From Pseudomonas sp. CC6-YY-74 (GTDB lineage: Bacteria > Pseudomonadota > Gammaproteobacteria > Pseudomonadales > Pseudomonadaceae), in NCBI RefSeq assembly GCF_002025205.1, contig NZ_CP019947.1, positions 441,501-505,500 on the forward strand: a DNA stretch of 64,000 nt, in the 5' to 3' direction. Position numbers and translations under genes: made by a program. Below the pieces are notes generated by a model, which searched no databases, had not been told where the DNA came from, and was given only the letters and a program-made list of their open reading frames with translations. Each line of letters begins with the position of its first letter. Position 1 is the first letter of the stretch. Below are positions 15,651 through 23,536 of the stretch, piece after piece.

Positions 15651-15805
15651 GGCTGTGTAAAAACGCTGGCGCCGTTTTGAAGTCTGCGTTGCGACTTAAA
15701 ATCTGCCGCAGCTTGTTCAGTCAGCAGACCTGAAATTTGCGTAGGAGCGCGTTTTTTGTTCCGATTCAGACCCTCGAGCCGGCTCGAAAACGTTTTTACA
15801 CAACC
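15651..15805. mobile_element. MITE-like element, 155 bp with 15-bp terminal inverted repeats
   Basis: GGCTGTGTAAAAACG at 15651-15665 is matched 14 of 15 by the inverted GGTTGTGTAAAAACG ending at 15805. The interior has no credible gene. The ends resemble those of IS-derived non-autonomous elements seen in Pseudomonas. A target duplication is not clear; the flanks are themselves degenerate repeats. Confidence 0.6.
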
Positions 15806-16165
15806 TCGGCCGGTTTCTGCCTTTGGCCAACGACCGCTCTGAGTCGCTCTCTACCAACAAGGTCTGGCGCGGCAGGGTTACCTGCTGCAGCGGGCTTTTT
15901 ATGTCTGAAATATATGGGGCAAAATTGGGGTAAATCATACGCCACCTCATGCCACTCTATGCCGCCTATCGTGTATTAGTGCCTGTTGCTTATAGCCTTC
16001 AAGCCCTTGCTGTGCGGGGCTTTCGCGTATTTTCTGTCGCTACTGCCTCACAATGGGCGTGTGAGAACTAAGATCGCTTTGGCTCATCGTTTTAACTGTC
16101 CGGCTGAATCGCAAAAGCGCCTAGTGTACGGTATCCCCCTGGCTGGCTTTAACCCCGGAGTGCAG
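15806..16165. other. Prophage-chromosome junction region without a gene
   Basis: No supported gene. Bases 15806-15870 continue the degenerate repeats. A run with TATATGGGGCAAAATTGGGGTAA (15911-15933), of a style often seen near integrase ends and attachment cores, suggests this is near the right attachment site, but its partner lies outside the window. A weak AAGCCC/GGGCTT hairpin is at 16001-16022. The rest should hold the cinA promoter. Confidence 0.35.
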
Positions 16166-16678
16166 ATGACTGTGAATGATCAACGCCTGACCCGGCTGGC
16201 CGCCGAATTGGGTCAGCGATTGCAGGCGCAAGGCGGGCAGGTGAGTGCCGCGGAGTCTTGTACCGGCGGCGGTATCGCCGAGGCGATTACCCGAATTCCC
16301 GGCAGTTCGGCCTGGTTCGAGGCTGGTTATGTTACCTATTCCAATGGACAGAAGCGCAAGCAGTTGAGGGTGCCCGAGGCGTTGTTCGCCGCCGTTGGGG
16401 CGGTCAGTCGCGAGGTGGTCGAGGCCATGGTGCGTGGCGCCCAGGCGCAGAGCGGGGCGCGTTATGCGGTGGCGGTCAGCGGGGTGGCTGGGCCGGATGG
16501 CGGCTCGGCGGAGAAGCCGGTGGGCACCGTGTGGTTGGCCTGGGGTGATGGCGAGCGGCTGTTCAGCGCCCGCCGGCAGTTCGCTGGCGACCGCGCCGAA
16601 GTTCGCCGACAAACGGTCGAGGCCGCTCTGGAGGGGCTGCTGCGCGTGATTGCGCAAGAAAATCCAAATGCAGGGTAG
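16166..16678 (+). CDS. pncC: Nicotinamide-nucleotide amidohydrolase PncC (CinA C-terminal domain protein)
   Basis: The frame is open from 15986, but ATG 16166, with CCGGAG nine bases upstream, gives the family-typical start. The 170-residue protein has SAAESCTGGGIAEAITRIPGSSAWFEAGYVTYSNGQK, with the catalytic-type serine and lysine of PncC, and AVSGVAGPDGGSAEKPVGTVW. PncC converts nicotinamide mononucleotide to nicotinic acid mononucleotide in NAD recycling. It is the single-domain form, without the CinA N-terminal COG1058 part. It precedes recA by 90 bases, the conserved Pseudomonas order. Often annotated cinA. Confidence 0.92.
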   Translation: MTVNDQRLTRLAAELGQRLQAQGGQVSAAESCTGGGIAEAITRIPGSSAWFEAGYVTYSNGQKRKQLRVPEALFAAVGAVSREVVEAMVRGAQAQSGARYAVAVSGVAGPDGGSAEKPVGTVWLAWGDGERLFSARRQFAGDRAEVRRQTVEAALEGLLRVIAQENPNAG

Positions 16679-16705
16679 GCGAGGGACTTGCCCTGTGGAA
16701 TAATA

Positions 16706-16721
16706 CTGTCTACTTATACAG
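16706..16721 (+). promoter_or_regulatory. LexA box of recA
   Basis: CTGTCTACTTATACAG lies 47 bases before the recA start and overlaps the -10 region of a plausible promoter (TTGCCC at 16688 with TACTTA at 16711, spacing 17). This is the expected SOS operator of recA. Confidence 0.9.
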
Positions 16722-16768
16722 TTGTTAGTGGCCGCTAGCAGGCCCTTCTTTATTACGTGAGGACTTCA

Positions 16769-17806
16769 ATGGACGAGAATAAGAAGCGCGCCTTGGCGGC
16801 AGCCTTGGGCCAGATCGAAAAGCAATTTGGCAAGGGCGCGGTCATGCGCATGGGCGATCATGAGCGCCAGTCGATTCCGGCCATTTCCACCGGCTCGCTC
16901 GGTCTGGATATCGCTCTGGGTATCGGCGGTCTGCCGAGAGGCCGGATCGTCGAGATCTACGGCCCCGAGTCTTCCGGTAAAACCACCCTGACCCTGTCGG
17001 TGATCGCCGAAGCGCAGAAGCTCGGTGCCACCTGTGCCTTCGTCGATGCCGAGCATGCTCTGGATCCCGAATATGCCGGCAAGCTGGGCGTGAATGTCGA
17101 TGACCTGTTGGTATCGCAACCGGATACCGGCGAGCAGGCGCTGGAAATCACCGACATGCTGGTGCGCTCCAATGCCGTCGACGTGATCGTCATCGACTCC
17201 GTGGCGGCCCTGGTGCCGAAAGCGGAAATCGAAGGCGAAATGGGCGACATGCACGTGGGCTTGCAGGCTCGCCTGATGTCCCAGGCACTGCGCAAGATAA
17301 CCGGCAACATCAAGAACGCCAACTGCCTGGTGATCTTCATCAACCAGATCCGCATGAAGATCGGGGTGATGTTCGGTTCTCCGGAAACCACCACCGGCGG
17401 CAACGCGCTGAAGTTCTACGCCTCGGTACGCCTGGACATTCGCCGCACCGGTGCGGTGAAAGAGGGTGACGAAGTGGTGGGCAGCGAAACCCGGGTCAAG
17501 GTCGTGAAAAACAAGGTGGCGCCGCCGTTCCGTCAGGCTGAGTTCCAGATCCTCTATGGCAAGGGCATCTACCGCAATGGCGAGGTTATCGACCTCGGGG
17601 TGCAACACGGCCTGCTGGAGAAATCCGGTGCCTGGTACAGCTATCAGGGCAGCAAGATCGGTCAGGGCAAGGCCAATTCGGCCAAGTACCTGGAAGATAA
17701 CCCGGAAGTGGCACGCACCATCGAGGGCCTGATCCGCGAGAAGTTGCTGGTTTCCAGCACTCCGGCCAAGGCCAGCGCAGACGTTCTGGCCACTGCCGAG
17801 GCCTGA
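16769..17806 (+). CDS. recA: Recombinase RecA
   Basis: ATG 16769 follows GTGAGGA; an upstream in-frame start at 16757 is not needed. The 345-residue protein has all RecA hallmarks: Walker A GPESSGKT (about residue 67), Walker [11 protein letters not shown], the L2 region [26 protein letters not shown] and the C-terminal domain. It coats single-stranded DNA, drives strand exchange and stimulates LexA and phage repressor self-cleavage. A LexA box lies in its promoter, and recX follows by 10 bases. Damage that induces recA would also be expected to induce the adjoining prophage. Confidence 0.99.
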   Translation: MDENKKRALAAALGQIEKQFGKGAVMRMGDHERQSIPAISTGSLGLDIALGIGGLPRGRIVEIYGPESSGKTTLTLSVIAEAQKLGATCAFVDAEHALDPEYAGKLGVNVDDLLVSQPDTGEQALEITDMLVRSNAVDVIVIDSVAALVPKAEIEGEMGDMHVGLQARLMSQALRKITGNIKNANCLVIFINQIRMKIGVMFGSPETTTGGNALKFYASVRLDIRRTGAVKEGDEVVGSETRVKVVKNKVAPPFRQAEFQILYGKGIYRNGEVIDLGVQHGLLEKSGAWYSYQGSKIGQGKANSAKYLEDNPEVARTIEGLIREKLLVSSTPAKASADVLATAEA

Positions 17807-17816
17807 CTCGTAGAAC

Positions 17817-18281
17817 ATGCCTGTCGTACTGGATAACCTCGTCGCGGTGCGCCGAGCGGCCATGGATCTACTGGCGCGTCGCGAGCATGGGCGCGTCGAG
17901 TTGACCCGTAAGTTGCGTCAACGGGGCGCCCCAGCCGAACTGATCGACACAGCCCTCGAGCGCCTGGCGCAAGAGGGCTTGTTATCCGAAGCGCGTTATC
18001 TGGAAAACTTTGTCGGCTATCGTGCGCGCGCCGGTTATGGGCCGTTGCGCATTCGTGAAGAGCTGATCCAGCGCGGTTTGCCCCGGCCCGCTGTCGAGCA
18101 GGCGCTGTGCGACAGCGGCATCGATTGGTGCGAGCAACTGGAGCAAACCTGGCGCCGCAAGTTTGCCGGCCAGTTACCGGGCGATGCTCGTGAACATGCC
18201 CAGCAGGGCCGCTTCCTCAGTTATCGCGGTTATCCACTGGATCTGATCAGCCGCTTGTTACGCGGCCTCGATCTGGACTGA
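17817..18281 (+). CDS. recX: Regulatory protein RecX
   Basis: This 154-residue helical, arginine-rich protein has the three-helix repeats of Rec[63 protein letters not shown] and [18 protein letters not shown]. RecX binds RecA filaments and limits their growth. ATG 17817 lies 10 bases after the recA stop, so it should share the SOS-controlled transcript, with read-through setting its lower level. A terminator follows at 18293. Confidence 0.95.
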   Translation: MPVVLDNLVAVRRAAMDLLARREHGRVELTRKLRQRGAPAELIDTALERLAQEGLLSEARYLENFVGYRARAGYGPLRIREELIQRGLPRPAVEQALCDSGIDWCEQLEQTWRRKFAGQLPGDAREHAQQGRFLSYRGYPLDLISRLLRGLDLD

Positions 18282-18292
18282 AACATCCTTTG

Positions 18293-18320
18293 AACCCGGG
18301 GCCTGCGCTCCGGGTTTTTT
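18293..18320 (+). terminator. Rho-independent terminator of recA-recX
   Basis: AACCCGG (18293-18299) pairs with CCGGGTT (18310-18316) and is followed by six T residues, 12 bases after the recX stop. Confidence 0.85.
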
Positions 18321-18384
18321 GTTGGCTATGTCCCCTTTAGGTGTTGAAACGCGCAGTCCGGCTAGGCACTGCGTGGGGGCGATG

Positions 18385-18434
18385 ATTCGTAGATACCGTC
18401 TTGCCCGCTGAGGGACAAGACGGTATCTACGAAT
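18385..18434. repeat. Perfect 19-bp inverted repeat downstream of recX
   Basis: ATTCGTAGATACCGTCTTG at 18385-18403 is repeated exactly inverted at 18416-18434, with a 12-base loop that can pair further (CCC/GGG). It lies between the convergent recX and LOG-family genes. There is no T-run, so it is not a standard terminator; it could be an RNA processing hairpin, a protein site or a folded mobile-element remnant. Confidence 0.8.
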
Positions 18435-18521
18435 AGGCTGTCAGTTACTGGGTGGTGGTTGTCTGCAGCGGTTGGCTGGCGATACGCGTCACAAATAGCT
18501 GACCTCGCTGGCCAAGCGTAA

Positions 18522-19601
18522 TCAGCTTGGCTGTTCCCAGTGCTGCGGCTGGTTGATCAGATCCAGCAATTCGCGCAAGCGGCCGTGGTCGCGGCTATTG
18601 AATGCAAAGGCCAGGCGAGTCAGATGGCAGAGTTCCGGTTCGTCCTGCTCGGACTCGCAATAAGCCTGCTGCTGAAAACCACCGCTTTTGCACAGGCTGG
18701 TGAACTCGAGGTTCAGCTGCTGCATGACCGCTGCATTGAGCGCGTGGTTGAGGCGGATCACATAGCGATCCTTGAGCCAGCGGCTGGAGTGGTAATTGCG
18801 ATAGAACTGCGCGATTTCATCGGCTGCCTCCGCGGCGCTGTGTGCCAGGCGCACTAGATGCAGGTCGCTGGGCAGGATATAGCGGTTACCCACCAGCTGG
18901 TTGTCGATAAAGGCCATGGCATCTTTCCAGAAACTACCCCCCGGTTGATCGAGCAGTACCACGGGCACCAGTGGGCTCTTGCCGGTTTGAATCAGGGTCA
19001 GTACTTCGAGTGCTTCATCCAGGGTGCCGAAGCCGCCAGGGCACAGCACCAAACCATCTGCCTCCTTGACGAAGAACAGTTTGCGCAGGAAGAAGAAGTG
19101 GAACGACAGCAGGTTGCTGGTGCCATGCACAGTGGCATTGGCCCCTTGTTCAAAGGGCAGGGTGATATTGAAGCCCAGGCTGTTTTCCAGGCCGGCGCCT
19201 TCATGGGCGGCTGCCATGATGCCGCCGCCGGCACCGGTAACCACCATCAAGTCGTGCCGCGCCAGGGTGGCGCCGAGCTCGCGAGCCAGGGCATACAGCG
19301 GGTGATCGGGCGGCGTACGTGCCGAACCGAATACGGTGACTTTGCGCCGCCGTTTGAACTGCTCCAATGAGCTGAATGCATGCTCCATTTCACGCAGGGT
19401 TTGCAGCATGATCTTGGCGTCCCAGCGATTGCGATCGGCCTGGGCCATGCGGATCACCGTGATCAGCATGTCGCGATACAGTGGCAGGTTCGGGCTGTCG
19501 CCAGGGGCGACCAAGGTAACCAGCTCGTCGACTTTGTCGGCAAGGTCGATGCCACTGGTCTGGAAGTGGCGGGATAAGTACTCGTCCGGTTCGTAAGGCA
19601 T
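18522..19601 (-). CDS. LOG-family protein (TIGR00730-like nucleotide hydrolase)
   Basis: ATG 19601 (MPYEPDEYLSRHFQ) with GGAGAA upstream is preferred to the longer open frame. The 359-residue protein carries the family motifs GSARTPPDHPLYALAREL, VVTGAGGGIMAAAHEGA and PGGFGTLDEALEVLTLIQTGK, the latter two being the PGGxGTxxE-type active site of LOG/lysine-decarboxylase-like phosphoribohydrolases that split nucleoside monophosphates. It is longer than plain LOG proteins, with extra N- and C-terminal helices, nearer to PpnN-type or PA3615-like proteins. Cytosolic. Substrate not determinable. Confidence 0.85.
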   Translation of the reverse strand: MPYEPDEYLSRHFQTSGIDLADKVDELVTLVAPGDSPNLPLYRDMLITVIRMAQADRNRWDAKIMLQTLREMEHAFSSLEQFKRRRKVTVFGSARTPPDHPLYALARELGATLARHDLMVVTGAGGGIMAAAHEGAGLENSLGFNITLPFEQGANATVHGTSNLLSFHFFFLRKLFFVKEADGLVLCPGGFGTLDEALEVLTLIQTGKSPLVPVVLLDQPGGSFWKDAMAFIDNQLVGNRYILPSDLHLVRLAHSAAEAADEIAQFYRNYHSSRWLKDRYVIRLNHALNAAVMQQLNLEFTSLCKSGGFQQQAYCESEQDEPELCHLTRLAFAFNSRDHGRLRELLDLINQPQHWEQPS

Positions 19602-19982
19602 TCGACTTCTCCGTTCTGGATGCCGGCCGGATTGTTTCGCTGTCGTGAAAGCTCCGGTCATATTCAGAGTATGGCTGGCGCTTGCGCTTTGGAAGCGCTA
19701 AATACCTGATCAGGTTGCAGAAAATCTCCAGTCTGGGTGGGTGTCAGCGACAGATCGGTGGGTCGCTGTCGCTGGATTTTGATCCGGTTGGCCAGCGCGA
19801 TGCAGGAGGCCCGGGTCCTTGGTTGCGTCTACGGCCGGGCTGCGGGGCTTGGCGGTATGGGCCGACCGGGCGTTCGCCGCAGCCAATGCAGACAGGCGCC
19901 TGCTGGCGAAGACGGTAGCGCGACAACTGCAGTCCTTTGGGATGGCGGGTGCGGGGCCTGTTGCAGTTGTCCCCGCGCTGGC
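19602..19982. other. Gap without a supported gene
   Basis: Open frames here are short or shadows of the neighbouring minus-strand genes. A 9-bp inverted repeat ACAACTGCA (19923-19931) and TGCAGTTGT (19962-19970) lies just past the stop of the hydrolase gene and may end its transcript. The right portion near 19602-19680 should hold the promoter of the LOG-family gene. Confidence 0.4.
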
Positions 19983-21386
19983 TCAGATGGCGATCTGTTC
20001 GCCTGGCTCAGGGATGCTGGCAATCCAGTTAAGGCGCTCGCGCAGGGCCTGCTGCAGCACCTGCGTCTTCTCCAGTTCGCCATGCACCAGATACAGTTCG
20101 GGGTGATGCTCGAAATGACTGACCCAGTCGAGCAACTGCGACTGCCCGGCATGGGCGGAGAAGCCGCCGAGGGTGTGGATCTGCGCTTTTACTGCGATGC
20201 GCTGGTGGAGCATTTTCACCGTGCTGGCACCGTCGACTATGGCTCGTCCCGGAGTGCCTCTGGCCTGGAAACCGGGGAACACCACATGGCAATCTTCGCG
20301 CCAGAGGTTGTGCTTGAAATGGTGGGCGATGCGCCCTCCGGTACACATGCCACTGCCGGCGATAATGATGGCGCCGCTTTTGACCCGGTTGATCGCCATG
20401 GACTCTTCCGGGGTCGGCGTGCAGCGCAGGATCGGCAACCAGTCCTCGATGCGCCTGGCGGGCTTGTGCGCAATGGCCGCATGATCGTCCGGGTCGAACA
20501 GGTGCTGAAAGCGCGAATAGATGGTGTTGGCGCGAATGGCCATGGGGCTGTCGAGGAACACCACCTGCTGCGGCAGTCGACCCTCCTGGTAGAAACGACC
20601 GAGGTAGTAGATCAGGTCCTGGGTGCGGCCGACGGCGAAGGCCGGGATCAGTACGTTCCCGCCGTCGCGATGGGCCTGCTGGAGGATCTCGGCCAGTTCA
20701 TCCAGGGTGTCGTCGCTGTTACGGTGATCGCGATCGCCATAGGTGGACTCGAGTAGCACCAGATCGGCGCGGTCGAGCGTGGTCGGTGGTTGCATCAGGG
20801 GCGAGCAGGTGTTGCCGAGATCACCGGAAAACACCAGGCGCCGGGTCAGGTGATGATCCTGTACCTGCAGTTCGACGATCGCCGAGCCAAGGATATGGCC
20901 GGCATCGTGAAAGGTTACCTGCACGCCCTTGGCTATTTCGAGTGGTTCGCCATAGGCCTGTGGGCGCCTTTGTTTGAGCGCCTGCTCGGCATCCTCGGTG
21001 GTATACAGCGGGTTGAGCGGTGGCTTGCCCTTGCGTGCACGCCACTTGTTCTCCCACTCGGTATCTTTCTCCTGGATATGCGCCGCATCCAGCAGCATCA
21101 GTTCCATCAGTTCACAACTGGCGTCGGTGGCGAAGATCGGCCCGCGATAACCGGCACCGACCAGTTTGGGTAGCAAGCCGCTATGGTCGATATGGGCATG
21201 GGAAATCACCACCGCATCCAGGCTCAGCGGATCGAAAGCGAAGGGTGCGCGATTGCCTTCGTCCTCTTCGCGGCGGCCCTGGCGCATGCCGCACTCAAGC
21301 AGCACCTTGGCGCCGTCGCGGCTTTCGATCAGGTAGCAGGAACCAGTGACTTGCTGGATGGCGCCAAGGAAGCTGATTAGAGCCAT
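19983..21386 (-). CDS. MBL-fold beta-CASP hydrolase (RNA-processing exonuclease type)
   Basis: The 467-residue protein has the metallo-beta-lactamase signature SHAHIDHSGLLPKL, further metal ligands in DAGHILGSAIVEL and SGDLGNT, and beta-CASP motifs ESTYGDRDH, GSGMCTGGRI and HTLGGFSAHAGQ. Such proteins act on RNA (CPSF73/RNase J-like) and are commonly annotated as MBL-fold exonucleases; the physiological substrate in Pseudomonas is unsettled. It starts with ATG at 21386 and is cytosolic. It is flanked downstream by the LOG gene and upstream by a decayed pseudogene, its usual neighbour in related genomes as I recall. Confidence 0.9.
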   Translation of the reverse strand: MALISFLGAIQQVTGSCYLIESRDGAKVLLECGMRQGRREEDEGNRAPFAFDPLSLDAVVISHAHIDHSGLLPKLVGAGYRGPIFATDASCELMELMLLDAAHIQEKDTEWENKWRARKGKPPLNPLYTTEDAEQALKQRRPQAYGEPLEIAKGVQVTFHDAGHILGSAIVELQVQDHHLTRRLVFSGDLGNTCSPLMQPPTTLDRADLVLLESTYGDRDHRNSDDTLDELAEILQQAHRDGGNVLIPAFAVGRTQDLIYYLGRFYQEGRLPQQVVFLDSPMAIRANTIYSRFQHLFDPDDHAAIAHKPARRIEDWLPILRCTPTPEESMAINRVKSGAIIIAGSGMCTGGRIAHHFKHNLWREDCHVVFPGFQARGTPGRAIVDGASTVKMLHQRIAVKAQIHTLGGFSAHAGQSQLLDWVSHFEHHPELYLVHGELEKTQVLQQALRERLNWIASIPEPGEQIAI

Positions 21387-21499
21387 ATCGGAAATCCTTG
21401 ATGATGGTGAATGAGCTCAGAGTGCCGCGAATGATGGTCGCTGGCCTTGATGCAGATCAGGGTGCCGGCTGCTCGGTGCGTCCTAGATTGTGCGAAAAG

Positions 21500-22240
21500 T
21501 CCAGGCGAACGGCCATGCCGTAATTATTGCCGAGTGCCCGTGCACTGGCCGCCCATGCCTTGGCCGGACTTGGGCTCGCCGCTTGGCAGCAGGCCTATGG
21601 CCCTGTACAGCATAGTCCAGAGACCTGTGCGGCGGTCTTGCGTATGGCCCATTAACGGGTGCAGCGGGTAAGCAGCTCGACCTGGCCAGTGTCTATGCTC
21701 TGTTGCGCGCACTGGACCGGCTGAACGCCGCCGGTTTATGGCTGGTGGTGCAGATGACCTGTGCCCGGCGCGTGCGCCTGGACGGCATGGCCCTGGAACC
21801 TGACGACTTCAAGGTAAAGCCCGAGGGTCGTACCGGCGGCGCCTTGAACCTGGTGCCCGGTTACACCGCCTACCTGGCGCTGAATGCCCAGGCCGGGGAA
21901 ACCCGTGGTTGGCTGATGGGGCAGGGACACTGTGTGGCGGCGGTCGAGGCGCTCAATAACACCCTGAACAGGCCGCGCGTTACCGCTGCGATGAAACTGG
22001 AATGAGCCGGCTAGTGGCAGACCTCTACAGCTATGCCCAGGCAGCCGATGGCGCGCCAGATGTGTCGGGTGTGCTCCAGGGTAGTCACGTCAAGCCGCAT
22101 AGCGCTGGCGGTATTGCCGAAGGGGGTTGCCTCGGCTTTGCCGAGTAGCAGTACTGTCACTTGCCTCTGCCCGGAGAAAAGCTGCAGGCTTTCTTGTTGG
22201 CTGGCGCAGCCTCAATACCGGCGTTGATTGACTACTGTCG
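21500..22240 (+). pseudogene. Decayed remnant of a phosphoketolase-like TPP enzyme gene
   Basis: Broken plus-strand reading frames together resemble the N-terminal third of a phosphoketolase-like protein (often annotated xylulose 5-phosphate 3-epimerase). Pieces in order: ALAAHALAGLGLAAWQQAYG, a stop near 21654, KQLDLASVYALLRALDRL with RGWLMGQGHCVAAVEALN, a stop at 22003, then SRLVADLYSYAQAADGAPDV, GSHVKPHSAGGIAEGGCLGF, a stop at 22146 and CHLPLPGEKLQAF. The GSHxxPHxAGGIxEGG and HLPLPGE motifs are characteristic. At least three stops and a probable frameshift are present, and the remaining two thirds are missing before the next gene. Confidence 0.8.
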
Positions 22241-22241
22241 C

Positions 22242-22640
22242 CTATTGGCCGCAGTCGCTGTTACTGAAGCGCTCGCTGACGATCGGGCGATTGGTTTTGT
22301 ATTCGCTGAACTCGTAACGCAGGACGGCGCCACGCGCCAATAACTGGCGATAGCCGGGGTTGCGGCACACGCTGTTGGCCAACTGCGCACGCACGCTATC
22401 CGGGTTGCCGCGCATCTGCGCGGCGTGGGCGGGGCGCACGCTCAGGTGATTGACCAGTTCATTGCCGTCGACGCTATAGCCTTGATCGAGAATGTCTTCG
22501 TTGATCGCCCGTGGCGTGCCAACGCTGCTTTCCTGGGCGACGCGTTCCAGGGTCTTGCTCAGCTCGAAATTGTTCAGCGATGCGGCCTGAGCGAGAACGG
22601 GCAGGCTAAGGGCGAGGATTACAGCGATCAGGCGCGGCAT
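22242..22640 (-). CDS. Secreted PA3611-like protein (QSregVF family)
   Basis: ATG 22640 gives a clean signal peptide (MPRLIAVILALSLPVLAQA) and a mature domain of about 113 residues with two cysteines (NSVCRNPGY and SDCGQ) that could form a disulphide. The pattern ELVNHLSVRPAHAAQMRGNPD and YRQLLARGAVLRYEFSEYKTNRPI resembles P. aeruginosa PA3611, founder of the putative quorum-sensing-regulated virulence factor family. Periplasmic or exported; biochemical role unknown. The frame opens earlier, but that start would bury the signal peptide. The preceding DNA is the pseudogene. Confidence 0.75.
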   Translation of the reverse strand: MPRLIAVILALSLPVLAQAASLNNFELSKTLERVAQESSVGTPRAINEDILDQGYSVDGNELVNHLSVRPAHAAQMRGNPDSVRAQLANSVCRNPGYRQLLARGAVLRYEFSEYKTNRPIVSERFSNSDCGQ

Positions 22641-22825
22641 GGGGTTCTCCAGAGTCAGTTCGAACTCTTCGACAGGCATGAGCCTGCAGAGGTTCAGCAG
22701 GTGAGTATCTTACTTGGCTGCCTGGGTTTACCCCACCTGCAATCGTGGCGGCTTTGTTAGACTGGCGGGCTTACCGTCCCAGGATCCCACATGCCGTCCA
22801 TTGCTTGCTACGGAACGCTTTGCGC

Positions 22826-23536
22826 ATGAGCCATGCCGTCGCTCGTTTGCGCGCCGCGCGCATTGCGCGTAGTGAAAAACCTTTCCTGGCCCGTGGCTCC
22901 AAGGCCGTGCGTTGCCAGCGCTGCCGGCTGGCCCTGAGCCATTGCCTGTGCGCCTGGCGTCCGCAGATCGAGGCGAAATCGGCCATGTGTTTGCTGATGC
23001 ATGATGTCGAGGCGCTCAAGCCGAGCAATACCGGTTGGTTGATTGCCGATGTAGTGGCCGACACGTCGGCCTTCGGCTGGTTGCGAACGGCGGTCGAGCC
23101 CGCCTTGCCGGCGCTGCTGAGTGATCCGCAGTGGCAGCCCTATCTGGTGTTTCCCGGTGAATACGTCGAGTCTGAGCGAGTGGTCAGAGAGGTGCAGCAT
23201 GCACCTGGCAAGCGGCCATTGTTCATTCTGCTCGATGCGACCTGGACCGAGGCGCGCAAGATGTTCCGCAAAAGCCCCTACCTCGACAGCTTGCCGGTGC
23301 TCAGCCTGCAGCCCGAGCAGTTGTCGCGTTACCGTCTGCGGCGGTCCACGCGCGACGATCACCTGTGTACCGCCGAGGTGGCGGCGCTCTGTCTGGAGCT
23401 GGCCGGCGATCAGCGTGCCGCCGACGCGCTGAATGCCTATCTGGATGTCTTCAGCCAGCACTACCTGGCGGCTAAGGCTCCACGCGCGGTTGATCTGGAC
23501 GACGCCTTGCACCAGCATTTACGCTTGTTTCTGTGA
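22826..23536 (+). CDS. DTW-domain tRNA-uridine aminocarboxypropyltransferase
   Basis: The name-giving DATWTEARKMFRKSPYLDSLP is at about residue 140, preceded by the zinc-type cysteines RCQRCRLALSHCLC near residue 30. DTW proteins (TapT/YfiP, DTWD1/2) transfer the aminocarboxypropyl group of S-adenosylmethionine to uridine in tRNA. ATG 22826 is chosen over the longer open frame because it opens directly into the conserved region. The 236-residue length is normal. Its 3' end overlaps the convergent EamA gene by 65 bases. Confidence 0.88.
   Translation: MSHAVARLRAARIARSEKPFLARGSKAVRCQRCRLALSHCLCAWRPQIEAKSAMCLLMHDVEALKPSNTGWLIADVVADTSAFGWLRTAVEPALPALLSDPQWQPYLVFPGEYVESERVVREVQHAPGKRPLFILLDATWTEARKMFRKSPYLDSLPVLSLQPEQLSRYRLRRSTRDDHLCTAEVAALCLELAGDQRAADALNAYLDVFSQHYLAAKAPRAVDLDDALHQHLRLFL

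Noticed and set aside
15880..16030. tRNA or tmRNA fragment at the prophage junction
   Set aside because: No cloverleaf, T-loop consensus or CCA end could be made out.
19737..20756. 339-residue plus-strand frame partly in the gap and partly opposite the MBL gene
   Set aside because: No recognisable motif, and most of it mirrors the MBL-fold coding sequence; the gap part alone has no start or ribosome-binding site of quality.
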